From NCBI RefSeq assembly GCF_004331435.1, contig NZ_SJKA01000015.1, forward strand, positions 62,001 to 126,000: a stretch of 64,000 nucleotides of DNA, in the 5' to 3' direction. The notes beneath the pieces were generated by a model. The model worked only from the letters and a program-made list of their open reading frames with translations, was not told the origin of the DNA and made no database searches. Source of the DNA: Kribbella sindirgiensis (GTDB taxonomy: Bacteria; Actinomycetota; Actinomycetes; Propionibacteriales; Kribbellaceae). This document shows, piece after piece, positions 41,809 to 50,206 of this stretch (position 1 is the first letter of the stretch; each line of letters starts with the position of its first letter). The position numbers were made by a program, and so were the translations under genes.

Positions 41809-43089
41809 GTGAACGACGACAACGGTGTCGTGCTGCAGTTGGGCAGCGGTTTCCAGCCGTACCGCGAGTACCTGATCCGAGGTGCGGCCGCGCGCAGCGG
41901 GCTCTGGCTGATCGACGACGAGCCAGCGACCTGGCAGACGCCGTACCTCGCCGGCAGTTCGGTGGTCGTCCCTCTCGAAGGCGCCGGTCTGGTGCTGGAC
42001 CACGACGGTCTGCTCGCGGCCGCCGAGGCCGTCGCTCGTACGCGCGAGGTCCGCGGAGTCTTCACATACGACGAACCCTCGGTGATCGCGACCGCCTTGG
42101 TGGCGGAGCGTCTCGGGCTGCCGGGTCTGACCGCACGGGGCGCGCAAGGTTGTCGCGACAAGGCGCGGACGAGGCAGGCGCTCACCGCTGCCGGACTGCC
42201 GCAGCCGAGCTTCGCGGTCGTCACAACGGCCGCGGAGGCTGCCGTCGCGGCCACGGGCATCGGTTATCCGGTCGTGGTCAAGCCGCGCGGTATGGCGGCG
42301 AGTATCGGCGTCGCTGTGGTGAGCGATCCGGCCGGAATCGCCGACGCGTTCGATCGCGCCGACAGCTCCAGCCGAAACGGTCCGGCCGAATACCACGGCG
42401 GAGCGCTCATCGAGGAGATGGTCGACGGTCCGGAGATCAGCGTCGACGGTGCTGTGGTGGCCGGCGAGTACCTGCCGTTCTGCATCGCCCACAAGCAGCT
42501 GGGCGAACCGCCGTACTTCGAGGAGGTCGGCCATCTCGTCGACGGCGCGGATCCGCTGCTGGAGGATCCCGAGTTGCGCGAGCTGCTCCGCGCGGCGCAT
42601 GAGGCGATCGGTGCGCCGTACGGCATCACGCACACCGAGATCCGGTTCAGCTCGCGCGGACCGGTGGTGATCGAGATCAACGGCCGGCTCGGCGGCGACC
42701 TCATCCCGTACCTGGGCAAGCTGGCCACCGGTATCGATCCCGGCGCGGTCCTGGTCGACGTGGCGCGCGGCATCCGTCCCCGGCTGGAACCGGATCATCG
42801 GACCTGCGTCGGCATCCGGTTCTGCTATCCACCCGAGGACTGCCGCGTCGTGGAGATCACCGTCCCCGAACCGGGATCGGCGCCGGGCCTGGTGGAAGCC
42901 CATCCGATGGTCGGCCCCGGGGCTAGCGTCCGGCTCCCACCGCGGGCGCACATCGGCCGGCACGCGTACGTCGTCTGCAGCGCGGACGATCTCGCCACCT
43001 GCGCCGACCGGCTCACCGCCGCCGCGGAGCTGGTCCACCTGAAGTACGACGCGCTGAACGAGCCCGAGTATTCCGGACGGCCCTGGTGA
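41809..43089 (+). CDS. ATP-grasp carboxylate-amine ligase 3
   Basis: 426 residues from GTG 41809. This start has GGGAGG 5 nt upstream; a TTG at 41695 is in frame, but the codons between have poor third-position GC. ATP-grasp signatures are GYPVVVKPRGMAASIGVAVV, the metal site PVVIEINGRLGGDLIPYLG, and the substrate-side SVDGAVVAGEYLPF. It should couple an amino acid carboxylate to an amine. It opens a unit with N-hydroxylase B and the antiporter, so it may use the second hydroxylated amino acid. Confidence 0.87.
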   Translation: MNDDNGVVLQLGSGFQPYREYLIRGAAARSGLWLIDDEPATWQTPYLAGSSVVVPLEGAGLVLDHDGLLAAAEAVARTREVRGVFTYDEPSVIATALVAERLGLPGLTARGAQGCRDKARTRQALTAAGLPQPSFAVVTTAAEAAVAATGIGYPVVVKPRGMAASIGVAVVSDPAGIADAFDRADSSSRNGPAEYHGGALIEEMVDGPEISVDGAVVAGEYLPFCIAHKQLGEPPYFEEVGHLVDGADPLLEDPELRELLRAAHEAIGAPYGITHTEIRFSSRGPVVIEINGRLGGDLIPYLGKLATGIDPGAVLVDVARGIRPRLEPDHRTCVGIRFCYPPEDCRVVEITVPEPGSAPGLVEAHPMVGPGASVRLPPRAHIGRHAYVVCSADDLATCADRLTAAAELVHLKYDALNEPEYSGRPW

Positions 43090-43111
43090 GCCACGACCCT
43101 TTGGAGTTGCT

Positions 43112-44509
43112 ATGACCAACCACGACGTCGAACTGCTCGCGATCGGCGCCGGGCCGGCCAACCTCGCTCTCGCGGTCGCGCTGGAAGAACTCGGCGCCGA
43201 CGGCCTGGCGGAGCGCTCGCTCGTCATCGAACGCGGACCGACGGTCGAGTGGCAGCGCGGCCTGCTGCTGCCCTGGACGAAGAGCCAGGTCGCCTTCGCG
43301 AAGGACCTGGTGACGCTGCGGAACCCGCGCAGCAAGTTCACGTTCCTGAACTACCTGCGCAGCGTCGGCCGGCTCGACGACTTCATCAACATGGGCAGCT
43401 TCACGCCGTACCGCGTCGAGGTCTCCGGCTATCTCCAGTGGGTCTCGGAATCGCTGCGGAAGGTGCAGCTCCGGCTCGGATGCGACTGTACGTCGGTCGA
43501 ACCCGTCCGGGACTCCGCCGGCAGCCTGACCGGATGGCTGACCCGGCTCGCCGACGGCAGCACGATCTCCAGCCGCTACCTGGTCATCGGCGCGGGACGC
43601 GACCCGTACATCCCGCCGGAGCTCAGCCACCTGCCCGCTGACCGGCTGATCCACAGCACCCGGTACCGCAGCCGGGTCGCGGAGCTGGACAAGGACCAGC
43701 ACCACCGGATCGCGGTCATCGGCGCGGCGCAGAGTGCGGCCGAGATGTTCCGGGCGACGCAGCACGATCTGCCGAACAGCGACGTGAGCTGGGTGATGCG
43801 CTCGATCGGGCTGCGCGCGTACGACACGAACAAGTTCACCAACGAGCTCTACTACCCGTCGTACATCGACAAGTTCTTCGAGGCGCTGCCGGAGGGCAAG
43901 AAGCAGATCCTGCAGGAGATGCACCTGACCAACTACTCCGGCGTCGAGAGCGACCTCCTGCAGGAGCTGTACACCAGCCTGTACCTGGATCGGTTGAGCG
44001 GTGTCGAGCGACGGCGGCTGGTGCCGATGACCGACATCACCGGCGCCCGGACCGACGGGGACGACATCGTCCTCGAGCTCACCGACCGCAAGACCGGCGC
44101 GGTCGACGAGCTCCGCCGGGATCTGGTCTTCCTCGGCACCGGGTTCGTCCGCGAGATGCCCAGGCTGATCCGCGGGCTGGGCGCGGCGATCGGGCTCGAC
44201 CGGATCGAGGTCAACCGGCAGTACCGTCTGGAGCTCGGCGAACCGTCCGACGCGGCCTGCTACCTGCAAGGCGTGAACGAGGCGACGCACGGCATCGCCG
44301 ACTCACTGCTCAGCGTGCTCGGCAACCGGGCCGCGGACATCGCCCAGGACATCCTCGGACACCGCACCGTCAAACGAGTCAACGGCGTACACCGGCCGAT
44401 CGCGGAGCACCTGTCCACCGCAGAGCACCCGTCCCCCGCGGAGCGTCCGTCCGGGGCGGACCGACGTACCGCCGTCCCGGTCCCTGCCGACGGCGCAGTG
44501 CCTGCCTGA
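43112..44509 (+). CDS. L-lysine/L-ornithine-type N-hydroxylase B
   Basis: 465 residues, homologous along its whole length to N-hydroxylase A (shared blocks GAGPxNLxLAVALEEL, FKFxFLNYL-like, SFTPYRVE, QSAAEMFRA, YYPS, FLGTGF, CYLQGVNE-THGI). The FAD motif is GAGPANLALA and the NADPH-region motif is IAVIGAAQSAAE. It ends with a 40-residue disordered tail (EHLSTAEHPSPAERPSGADRRT) that A lacks. The differences suggest another substrate, for example ornithine rather than lysine, or a different timing. A GGAG site precedes ATG 43112. The antiporter gene starts 1 nt after its stop. Confidence 0.9.
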   Translation: MTNHDVELLAIGAGPANLALAVALEELGADGLAERSLVIERGPTVEWQRGLLLPWTKSQVAFAKDLVTLRNPRSKFTFLNYLRSVGRLDDFINMGSFTPYRVEVSGYLQWVSESLRKVQLRLGCDCTSVEPVRDSAGSLTGWLTRLADGSTISSRYLVIGAGRDPYIPPELSHLPADRLIHSTRYRSRVAELDKDQHHRIAVIGAAQSAAEMFRATQHDLPNSDVSWVMRSIGLRAYDTNKFTNELYYPSYIDKFFEALPEGKKQILQEMHLTNYSGVESDLLQELYTSLYLDRLSGVERRRLVPMTDITGARTDGDDIVLELTDRKTGAVDELRRDLVFLGTGFVREMPRLIRGLGAAIGLDRIEVNRQYRLELGEPSDAACYLQGVNEATHGIADSLLSVLGNRAADIAQDILGHRTVKRVNGVHRPIAEHLSTAEHPSPAERPSGADRRTAVPVPADGAVPA

Positions 44510-44510
44510 C

Positions 44511-45953
44511 ATGTCGTTGTTCCCAAAGCCTCGCCACGCAACGGCGGTCGCGACTTTGCTGGTTGCCGGCGCGGTCGCCCTGGCCGTCGTGGGATACGCC
44601 GCCGGCTGGCTGCGGCCGGAGCAGACAGCCGCGGCGACCGCCGTACCCGCGACCGCCGGACCGACATCGGCGCAACTGATGTGGCGGCTGCTGCTGGCGA
44701 TCGCGGCCGTCTGCGCGCTGGCGACCTTGTGCGGCCGGCTCGCCCGGATGATCGGGCAGCCCGCCGTGGTCGGCGAGATCATCGCCGGGCTGGTGCTCGG
44801 GCCCTCGGTGATCGGATCGGTGACGCCGTGGCTGTTCGACGCCGTCCTGCCGGCCGAGGTACGGCCGAACCTCGGTCTGCTGGCCCAGGCCGGGCTGACC
44901 GTCTTCATGTTCACCGTCGGCGCCGACTTCGGCCGGATCGGCCGCGACCGCGGCGCGATCGCGGGCGCCAGCGTCGCGATCATGGCGGTTCCGTTCGCCC
45001 TCGGACTCCTCACGGCGATCCCGCTCTACTCGACGCTCGCCGGTCCTGCGGTGGAACGGCTGCCGTTCGCCGTGTTCATCGGTACGGCGCTCAGCATCAC
45101 CGCGTTCCCCGTCCTCGCACGGATCGTTCAGGACTGCGGGTTGCAGGGCACCCGGCTCGGATCGCTGGCCATGCTCTGCGCCGCCGCCGCGGACGTACTC
45201 GCCTGGTGCGCCCTCGCGATCACAATGGCGATGATCCGGTCGAGCGGTCCTGGAGACGCTCTGCTCGCACTGGGCCTGACGGTTCTTCTGGGAGCCGTTG
45301 CCTTACTGGTCCTCCGGCCGCTGCTGCTCCGTCTGTCCCTCCGGTACGCCGCTGCTGTGCCTACGCCGATCCTTGTGCTGCTCGTACTCGCGCTGATCCT
45401 CGGCCTCGCCGCGGCGACCGACCGGATCGGCGTCCACGCGATCTTCGGCGGGTTCTTGGCGGGTCTCGTACTACCGAAGGGCAGCCTGCCGGTGGCGGAC
45501 GTCGCGCACCAGATCGGCAAGCTGAACCGCACTCTGCTGGTGCCGGTCTTCTTCGCGTCCATCGGCCTGCAAACCGACGTGACCGCAGCGATCTCCCAGC
45601 CGCAGGTGCTCGTCGCCGGCGCGCTCCTGCTGGCCGTAGCGGTCATCGGCAAGCTCGCCGGCGCCGTCCCGGTCGCCCTGGCCGGCGGTCTGCCCGTACG
45701 GTCCGCGGCCGGCCTGGGAGTCCTGATGAACGCGCGCGGGATCACGGAGATCGTCGTACTGTCCGCCGGACTCGGCGCCGGCATCATCAACCACAGCGCC
45801 TTCACGGTGATGGTGATGATGGCGCTCGTCACCACGATGATGGCCGCGCCGTTGCTGCGGCTGCTCGGCCCGTCGCTGCTGGACCGGACCCCTTCCGGAC
45901 GGTCGCCGGCAAATGCGTATGCGAGCGGTGACGCCACAAGCACGATTTCGTGA
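44511..45953 (+). CDS. Cation/proton antiporter (CPA2/KefB type)
   Basis: 480 residues and about twelve or thirteen membrane helices. The conserved CPA2 stretch is seen in IGQPAVVGEIIAGLVLGPSVIG, LLAQAGLTVFMFTVGADFG and FASIGLQTDV. No TrkA-type regulatory domain follows. Related antiporters are frequent in antibiotic clusters and may serve export or resistance. Codon 265 is TTA (45303-45305). Start ATG 44511 is 1 nt behind the N-hydroxylase B stop, so translation is coupled. I place the right end of the cluster core here. Confidence 0.88.
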   Translation: MSLFPKPRHATAVATLLVAGAVALAVVGYAAGWLRPEQTAAATAVPATAGPTSAQLMWRLLLAIAAVCALATLCGRLARMIGQPAVVGEIIAGLVLGPSVIGSVTPWLFDAVLPAEVRPNLGLLAQAGLTVFMFTVGADFGRIGRDRGAIAGASVAIMAVPFALGLLTAIPLYSTLAGPAVERLPFAVFIGTALSITAFPVLARIVQDCGLQGTRLGSLAMLCAAAADVLAWCALAITMAMIRSSGPGDALLALGLTVLLGAVALLVLRPLLLRLSLRYAAAVPTPILVLLVLALILGLAAATDRIGVHAIFGGFLAGLVLPKGSLPVADVAHQIGKLNRTLLVPVFFASIGLQTDVTAAISQPQVLVAGALLLAVAVIGKLAGAVPVALAGGLPVRSAAGLGVLMNARGITEIVVLSAGLGAGIINHSAFTVMVMMALVTTMMAAPLLRLLGPSLLDRTPSGRSPANAYASGDATSTIS

Positions 45954-46122
45954 CGAATCGACTACGGCTTCGTGACGGCCTCGGTGATCGAATAGGCGGC
46001 GAAGGCAGCACTGACGACGACCACACGGGGGTGTGGGGTGAGCACAGGGCCGTCGGCCGGATTCTCCTGTGCCTCCTCACGTCTTGTCGCCACCTGCGCG
46101 AATCAGCGAAAGGACGTGGAGC

Positions 46123-46737
46123 GTGTCGACGATCTCGCTACGCAGAACCGCACGGCCGCTCGAGGGGAACCGCGACCACACCGAGTCGGGTCCCTCGATC
46201 GCGGATGTTCTCAGCCGCGCACTCGGCTCGGACTGGTCGGCCTGGAAGGAGCTGGAAACGCGGTACGGTTCGCTCCTTCTGCACACCGCTCGCGGTGTCG
46301 GCCTCAGCCACAGCGACGCCGCCGACGCGGCTCAGCTCACCTGGCTGCGACTGTGGCAGCACGGCCGTCAGATCCGCGACCCAGAGTGCCTTCCCGCCTG
46401 GCTGGCCGCCACGGCCCGCCGGGAAGGTCTGCGGGTGGCGATCAGCCGGAAGCGGTACCTGCTGTACGCCGACCCGACGACGGAGCACAGCGACGGCCAG
46501 CGCGTGGCTGTCGTCGACGTCTACCCGGCCGACGGCGAGTACGAGCCTTCCACGGAGCGAGCACTGTCCCGGCTACCCAGTCGCTACCAGAGCCTGATCA
46601 GGCTGCTGATGTCGGACAGTTGCCCGTCGTACCTGGAGATCGCCGAGAAGCTGAACCTCCCGATCGGCAGCATCGGCCCGATGCGGATGCGCGCCCTCCG
46701 GATGCTCCGGCACTCCCCCGAACTGACCGCCCACTGA
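46123..46737 (+). CDS. ECF-type RNA polymerase sigma factor
   Basis: 204 residues from GTG 46123. Region 2 (SAWKELETRYGSLLLHTARGVGLSHSDAADAAQLTWLRLWQHGRQIRDPECLPAWLAATARREGL) and region 4 (LSRLPSRYQSLIRLLMSDSCPSYLEIAEKLNLPIGSIGPMRMRALRMLRHSP) are clear. It should direct RNA polymerase to an unknown promoter set. No anti-sigma factor gene is adjacent. It stands 169 nt from the antiporter on the same strand and might control part of the cluster, but nothing in the sequence proves it. Confidence 0.87.
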   Translation: MSTISLRRTARPLEGNRDHTESGPSIADVLSRALGSDWSAWKELETRYGSLLLHTARGVGLSHSDAADAAQLTWLRLWQHGRQIRDPECLPAWLAATARREGLRVAISRKRYLLYADPTTEHSDGQRVAVVDVYPADGEYEPSTERALSRLPSRYQSLIRLLMSDSCPSYLEIAEKLNLPIGSIGPMRMRALRMLRHSPELTAH

Positions 46738-46750
46738 ACCTACTGCGCTG

Positions 46751-47674
46751 TCACGAGGGGTCGGGCCGGACGCCGGTCAGCTCGGCCGTGCGCTCCCACA
46801 GGCGCGCACGCACCGCCTGATCCTGCGCCCGTACGTCGATCCGGGCCGGGCCGACCCCTCCGAAGAACTCGCCGAACTTCCGCGGCCCGTAGTAGTCACC
46901 GCCCTGTACCTCGGGTGCGGTCGCTGCGTACAGGATCGGCAGAGTGCCTTCGGACACGGACTGCGACAGCGCCTTCGTCAACGCGTTGAGCGGCCGCGCG
47001 AGCGCCCCGAGCCCTTGGTTGCGGGCGCCCGCGGCACCGATCTCGGTGGCGGTGAAGCCAGGGTGCGCAGCAACGCTGATCACCGGCGATCCCTCGGCCG
47101 CCAGGCGTTCCTGCAACTCCAGCGCGAACATCAGGCCGGCCAGCTTGGACTGCGAATAGGCGTGAGCCATCCGGAACCGACGGCGCTCGAAGTTGGGATC
47201 CTCGACGTCGAAACCCTTGCCGCGCTGGGCCATACTGGACACGGTGACGACCCGGGCCGAGTCCCCGGCCCGTAGTGCCGGCATCAGCAACCACGTCAGC
47301 GCCGCATGCCCCAGATAGTTGGTGGCGAGGATCGACTCGTGCCCATCGACGGTGCGCCGGAACTTGCCCGCCGGAATGCCCGCGTTGTCGATCAGCAGGT
47401 CGACGCGATCGCCCGTACGCTCCCGGAGATCCGCCGCCGCCTTGCGCACCGAGCCCAGATCCGCGAGATCCACCAGCACGAGCTCACCGCCCACCGCCGC
47501 CGCGGCCCGCTCGCCCCGCTCCCGAGACCGGCAGGCAAGAATCACCCGCGCTCCCTTGGCCGCAAGCACCGTCGCCGCACGCAAACCCAACCCTGAGTTC
47601 GCACCGGTGATCACGACGGTCCGCCCGCCCTGATCCTGAATGTCCTCGTCGCCCCAGGTCCGCATGACCCGCAT
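46751..47674 (-). CDS. Short-chain dehydrogenase/reductase
   Basis: 307 residues. The cofactor motif TGANSGLG near residue 23, the NAG motif (LLIDNAGI), the catalytic Ser in VVTVSSMAQRG and the YSQSK tetrad motif are all present. The R after the first strand (LACRSRERGE) suggests NADP(H). Similar retinol-dehydrogenase-like SDRs oxidise or reduce varied alcohols and ketones. ATG 47674 lies 1 nt behind the stop of the 95-residue gene, so the two are probably cotranscribed. The gene runs convergently toward the sigma factor gene. Confidence 0.9.
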   Translation of the reverse strand: MRVMRTWGDEDIQDQGGRTVVITGANSGLGLRAATVLAAKGARVILACRSRERGERAAAAVGGELVLVDLADLGSVRKAAADLRERTGDRVDLLIDNAGIPAGKFRRTVDGHESILATNYLGHAALTWLLMPALRAGDSARVVTVSSMAQRGKGFDVEDPNFERRRFRMAHAYSQSKLAGLMFALELQERLAAEGSPVISVAAHPGFTATEIGAAGARNQGLGALARPLNALTKALSQSVSEGTLPILYAATAPEVQGGDYYGPRKFGEFFGGVGPARIDVRAQDQAVRARLWERTAELTGVRPDPS

Positions 47675-47675
47675 G

Positions 47676-47963
47676 CTAGCTGGCCCGGTGACGAGCGAGC
47701 ATCGTGTCGCGCCTCCAGCGACCGTGATCCCGGCAGCCGCGCAGCTTGCCTCTGACTCCTCGGCCGCACAGTTTGTCCCGCTGGGTGCTGTAGGTGCACT
47801 TGGTCGGCATCAGGAACGCGACCCAGAACAACCCGACCGCCGGCACGAGCACCATCCACGCGATCAGGTGTTCATGAGGCGGATAGCCGAGAACTCCGAG
47901 CACCACGACCCACAGAAGAACCAGCAGGTCACCCGCCTTCGTACCTCTCCGCCTCTTCGCCAC
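47676..47963 (-). CDS. Small membrane protein with Cys/His cluster
   Basis: 95 residues from GTG 47963. Two hydrophobic segments (LLVLLWVVVLGVLGY and IAWMVLVPAVGLFWVAFLM) are followed by a positively charged tail with CTYSTQRDKLCGRGVRGKLRGCRDHGRW, three cysteines and a histidine that could bind a metal. The function is unknown. It is translationally linked to the SDR gene. Confidence 0.62.
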   Translation of the reverse strand: MAKRRRGTKAGDLLVLLWVVVLGVLGYPPHEHLIAWMVLVPAVGLFWVAFLMPTKCTYSTQRDKLCGRGVRGKLRGCRDHGRWRRDTMLARHRAS

Positions 47964-48056
47964 GGTGTCACCCCCTGCGCCGCGACCTCCTGAGTGCAAT
48001 CAGCTGCATACAGAGGGTAATCGCCGCGAGTGGGCGCGCTCAAGAGGTCAGGCTCG

Positions 48057-48866
48057 TCAGGTGAGGTCGGCGGCGTAGGCGGTTGCGAGGGGTTCGTCCC
48101 AGGGGTCGGATTCTGCCGCGAGTGAGTCGAGCACGGTTTCTGGGCGCGTTGCGCCGGAGACGACGGACAGTACGGGCGATGACGCCAGCAGGGCACGTAG
48201 TTGGAGGCGCTGCAGGGACACGCCGCGTTCGGCGGCCTGGGCTGCGAGGTGTCGTGACGGCGCCGGAGTCGACGGCCGAAGGGGTGAGTAGGCGAAGAAC
48301 GCGACCTGGTTGGCCTCGCACCACGCGAGTACGTCGAGCGACTCGCGCCCGACGGCGCTGTGGTGGTTCTGTACGGCGTCGATCCGGGTGACCGCGGCCG
48401 CTCGCTCCAGGTCGGCGACCGTGACATTCGACAGACCGACCCGGGTCAGCTTGCCTTCGTCGCGCAGGTCCGCGAGCGCTGAAACGCCCTCTTCCACGGG
48501 CTGTTCGGCGAGATCGACTCGATGGAGGTAGTACAGCTCGAGACGCTCACCACCGAACACCCGGAGGCTCGTCTCGACGTCGGACCGGATCCGCTGCCGG
48601 CTGATGTCGGCGTCCCACGTGGACTCACCCGTCCGCGAGTGACCGCCCTTGGTTCCGGCGATCACGCCCGTGCCCCGCGCGGCCTCGGCGGCCAGTTCCT
48701 CGCCGTACAGCGGCGCGTCGACGTGGGCGTATGCGCGCGCGGTGTCGAGGATCGCCGTACCCGCCGCGATACCGGCGCGGATCGTCGCGAGATCGGCGGA
48801 GCGATCCCTGGGCGCGAACGAGAAGCTCGCGACCCCGAGCGCGACCCGCCCGACCAGTTCCTTCAT
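48057..48866 (-). CDS. Aldo/keto reductase
   Basis: 269 residues of the AKR fold. Catalytic-tetrad positions are seen as ILDTARAYAHVDAPLYGEEL (Asp and Tyr) and VIAGTKGG (Lys); ELYYLHRVDL carries the His region. The NADPH-binding end is reduced (LSVVSGATRPETVLDSL). It reduces aldehydes or ketones with NADPH. No neighbouring gene fixes the substrate. Confidence 0.88.
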   Translation of the reverse strand: MKELVGRVALGVASFSFAPRDRSADLATIRAGIAAGTAILDTARAYAHVDAPLYGEELAAEAARGTGVIAGTKGGHSRTGESTWDADISRQRIRSDVETSLRVFGGERLELYYLHRVDLAEQPVEEGVSALADLRDEGKLTRVGLSNVTVADLERAAAVTRIDAVQNHHSAVGRESLDVLAWCEANQVAFFAYSPLRPSTPAPSRHLAAQAAERGVSLQRLQLRALLASSPVLSVVSGATRPETVLDSLAAESDPWDEPLATAYAADLT

Positions 48867-49059
48867 TCAGACCTCCTGCACACGCACGTTACACGTACGT
48901 CCGGCAGATCCGGTTCACCTCCTGCTTTGTAGATGCCCTAGGCAACTATTTGACCGAAGATTGCCGTGAACCGGATGACGGCAGTGGCCGTGTAGGCCCC
49001 AAACACACCGAGCACGGCGTCGACGACGGCAGCCGTGACGACCAGGGAGGGACCACATC

Positions 49060-50049
49060 ATGACCAGTGCGACACGACGACTCCGGCGAGGCATCACCGC
49101 GGCGGCCGTCGCGACAATCACCACGGGCGTCGCCCTCGGCGTGGCCGGTACGGCGTCCGCGGCACCCACGAACCGCGTCGTCATCGAGGCCGGCCAACTG
49201 ATCGTCACCGGCACGAACCGCGCCGACACCATCACGCTCACCGTGCCGGCCGCGGACACCTCGGTGGTCGACGTCGACCTCGGGGACGGTACGAAGCGCG
49301 CCGTGAAGCGCAGTGACTTCGGCCAGATCAACGTCAGCAGCCGTGGCGGCAACGACGTCGTACGGATCGACTACGGCGCCGAAGCGCAGCCGTTCACGAT
49401 CGTCGACACCGGCTCCGGCAACGACCGGGCGTTCGGTGGCAGCGGCAACGAACTGTTCCGTACCGGCGCCGGCAACGACTCCGTCGACGGGAACCGCGGC
49501 AGCGACACCGCGCTGCTCGGCAGCGGGAACGACACGTTCACCTGGGATCCGGGTGACGGCAGTGACGTGATCGAGGGCGGCCGCAGCCAGGACACCATGG
49601 TGTTCAACGGCGCGGCCGCCGCGGAGAGGTTCGTTGCCGCCGCCAACGGTCCGCGCCTGCGGTTCACCCGGGACGTCGGCAACATCGTCATGGACACCGA
49701 CAACGTCGAACGGATCAAGCTCAACACCCTCGGCGGCGCCGACACGGTCACCGTCGACGATCTGCGCCGTACCGACGTCCGCAAGGTCGACGTCGATCTC
49801 GGCGCGCAACTCAACGCGAGCGGCGGCGACTCGGCGGCCGACGCGATCACCGTCACCGGCGCTGCCGGCAAGGACCGGATCCGGGTGTCCGGCTCCAACG
49901 GGAACGTGCGCGTCGCGGGCCTGAGCGCCGACGTCCGCCTCTTCGACGCGGAACCGACCGACCAGTTGACGGTCGACACCCGCACCGGCAAGGACAAGGT
50001 CAGCACCGGAAAACTCGCGGCGAACATCATCGGCCTCAGCATCCTCTGA
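49060..50049 (+). CDS. Secreted RTX-like calcium-binding repeat protein
   Basis: 329 residues. A signal peptide (MTSATRRLRRGITAAAVATITTGVALGVAGTASAAP) is followed by beta-roll-like repeats with degenerate GGxGxD nonapeptides: RGGNDVV, DTGSGNDRAFGGSGNELFRTGAGNDSVDGNRGSDTALLGSGNDTF. Such repeats fold on calcium outside the cell. No toxin, protease or lipase domain is attached, so a structural or adhesive role is plausible. A GGGAGG site stands before ATG 49060. A strong terminator follows. Confidence 0.85.
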   Translation: MTSATRRLRRGITAAAVATITTGVALGVAGTASAAPTNRVVIEAGQLIVTGTNRADTITLTVPAADTSVVDVDLGDGTKRAVKRSDFGQINVSSRGGNDVVRIDYGAEAQPFTIVDTGSGNDRAFGGSGNELFRTGAGNDSVDGNRGSDTALLGSGNDTFTWDPGDGSDVIEGGRSQDTMVFNGAAAAERFVAAANGPRLRFTRDVGNIVMDTDNVERIKLNTLGGADTVTVDDLRRTDVRKVDVDLGAQLNASGGDSAADAITVTGAAGKDRIRVSGSNGNVRVAGLSADVRLFDAEPTDQLTVDTRTGKDKVSTGKLAANIIGLSIL

Positions 50050-50065
50050 CCACCCCGGCAGCACG

Positions 50066-50102
50066 AACCCCGGCGTCCGCCCCACCGCGGACGCCGGGGT
50101 TC
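50066..50102 (+). terminator. Rho-independent-like terminator of the RTX gene
   Basis: A perfect 15-nt inverted repeat, AACCCCGGCGTCCGC (50066-50080) with its complement at 50087-50101 and a 6-nt loop, starts 17 nt after the RTX stop. Confidence 0.85.
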
Positions 50103-50125
50103 AGCCATCTCCACGCATGCTCGCT

Positions 50126-50154
50126 TGACAATTTAACTGAGTCGACTCATTATT
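50126..50154 (+). promoter_or_regulatory. Promoter with TetR-type operator for the 50.2-53.5 kb operon
   Basis: TTGACA (50126-50131) and CATTAT (50149-50154) are spaced 17 nt. Between them, touching the -10 box, lies the perfect palindrome TGAGTCGACTCA (50139-50150). The operon downstream ends with a TetR gene, the natural candidate to bind it. Confidence 0.65.
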
Positions 50155-50206
50155 GAGGCAGCTCAGCTTAATAACACTGGGCAGGTCATCGGAAGGGGAA
50201 GTCGCC

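Noticed and set aside
19062..44509. Hydroxamate siderophore cluster suggested by the N-hydroxylases
   Set aside because: No acyl- or formyl-transferase, NRPS or NIS synthetase is present, and no siderophore uptake genes. The cupin and MetRS-like genes fit N-N bond formation better.
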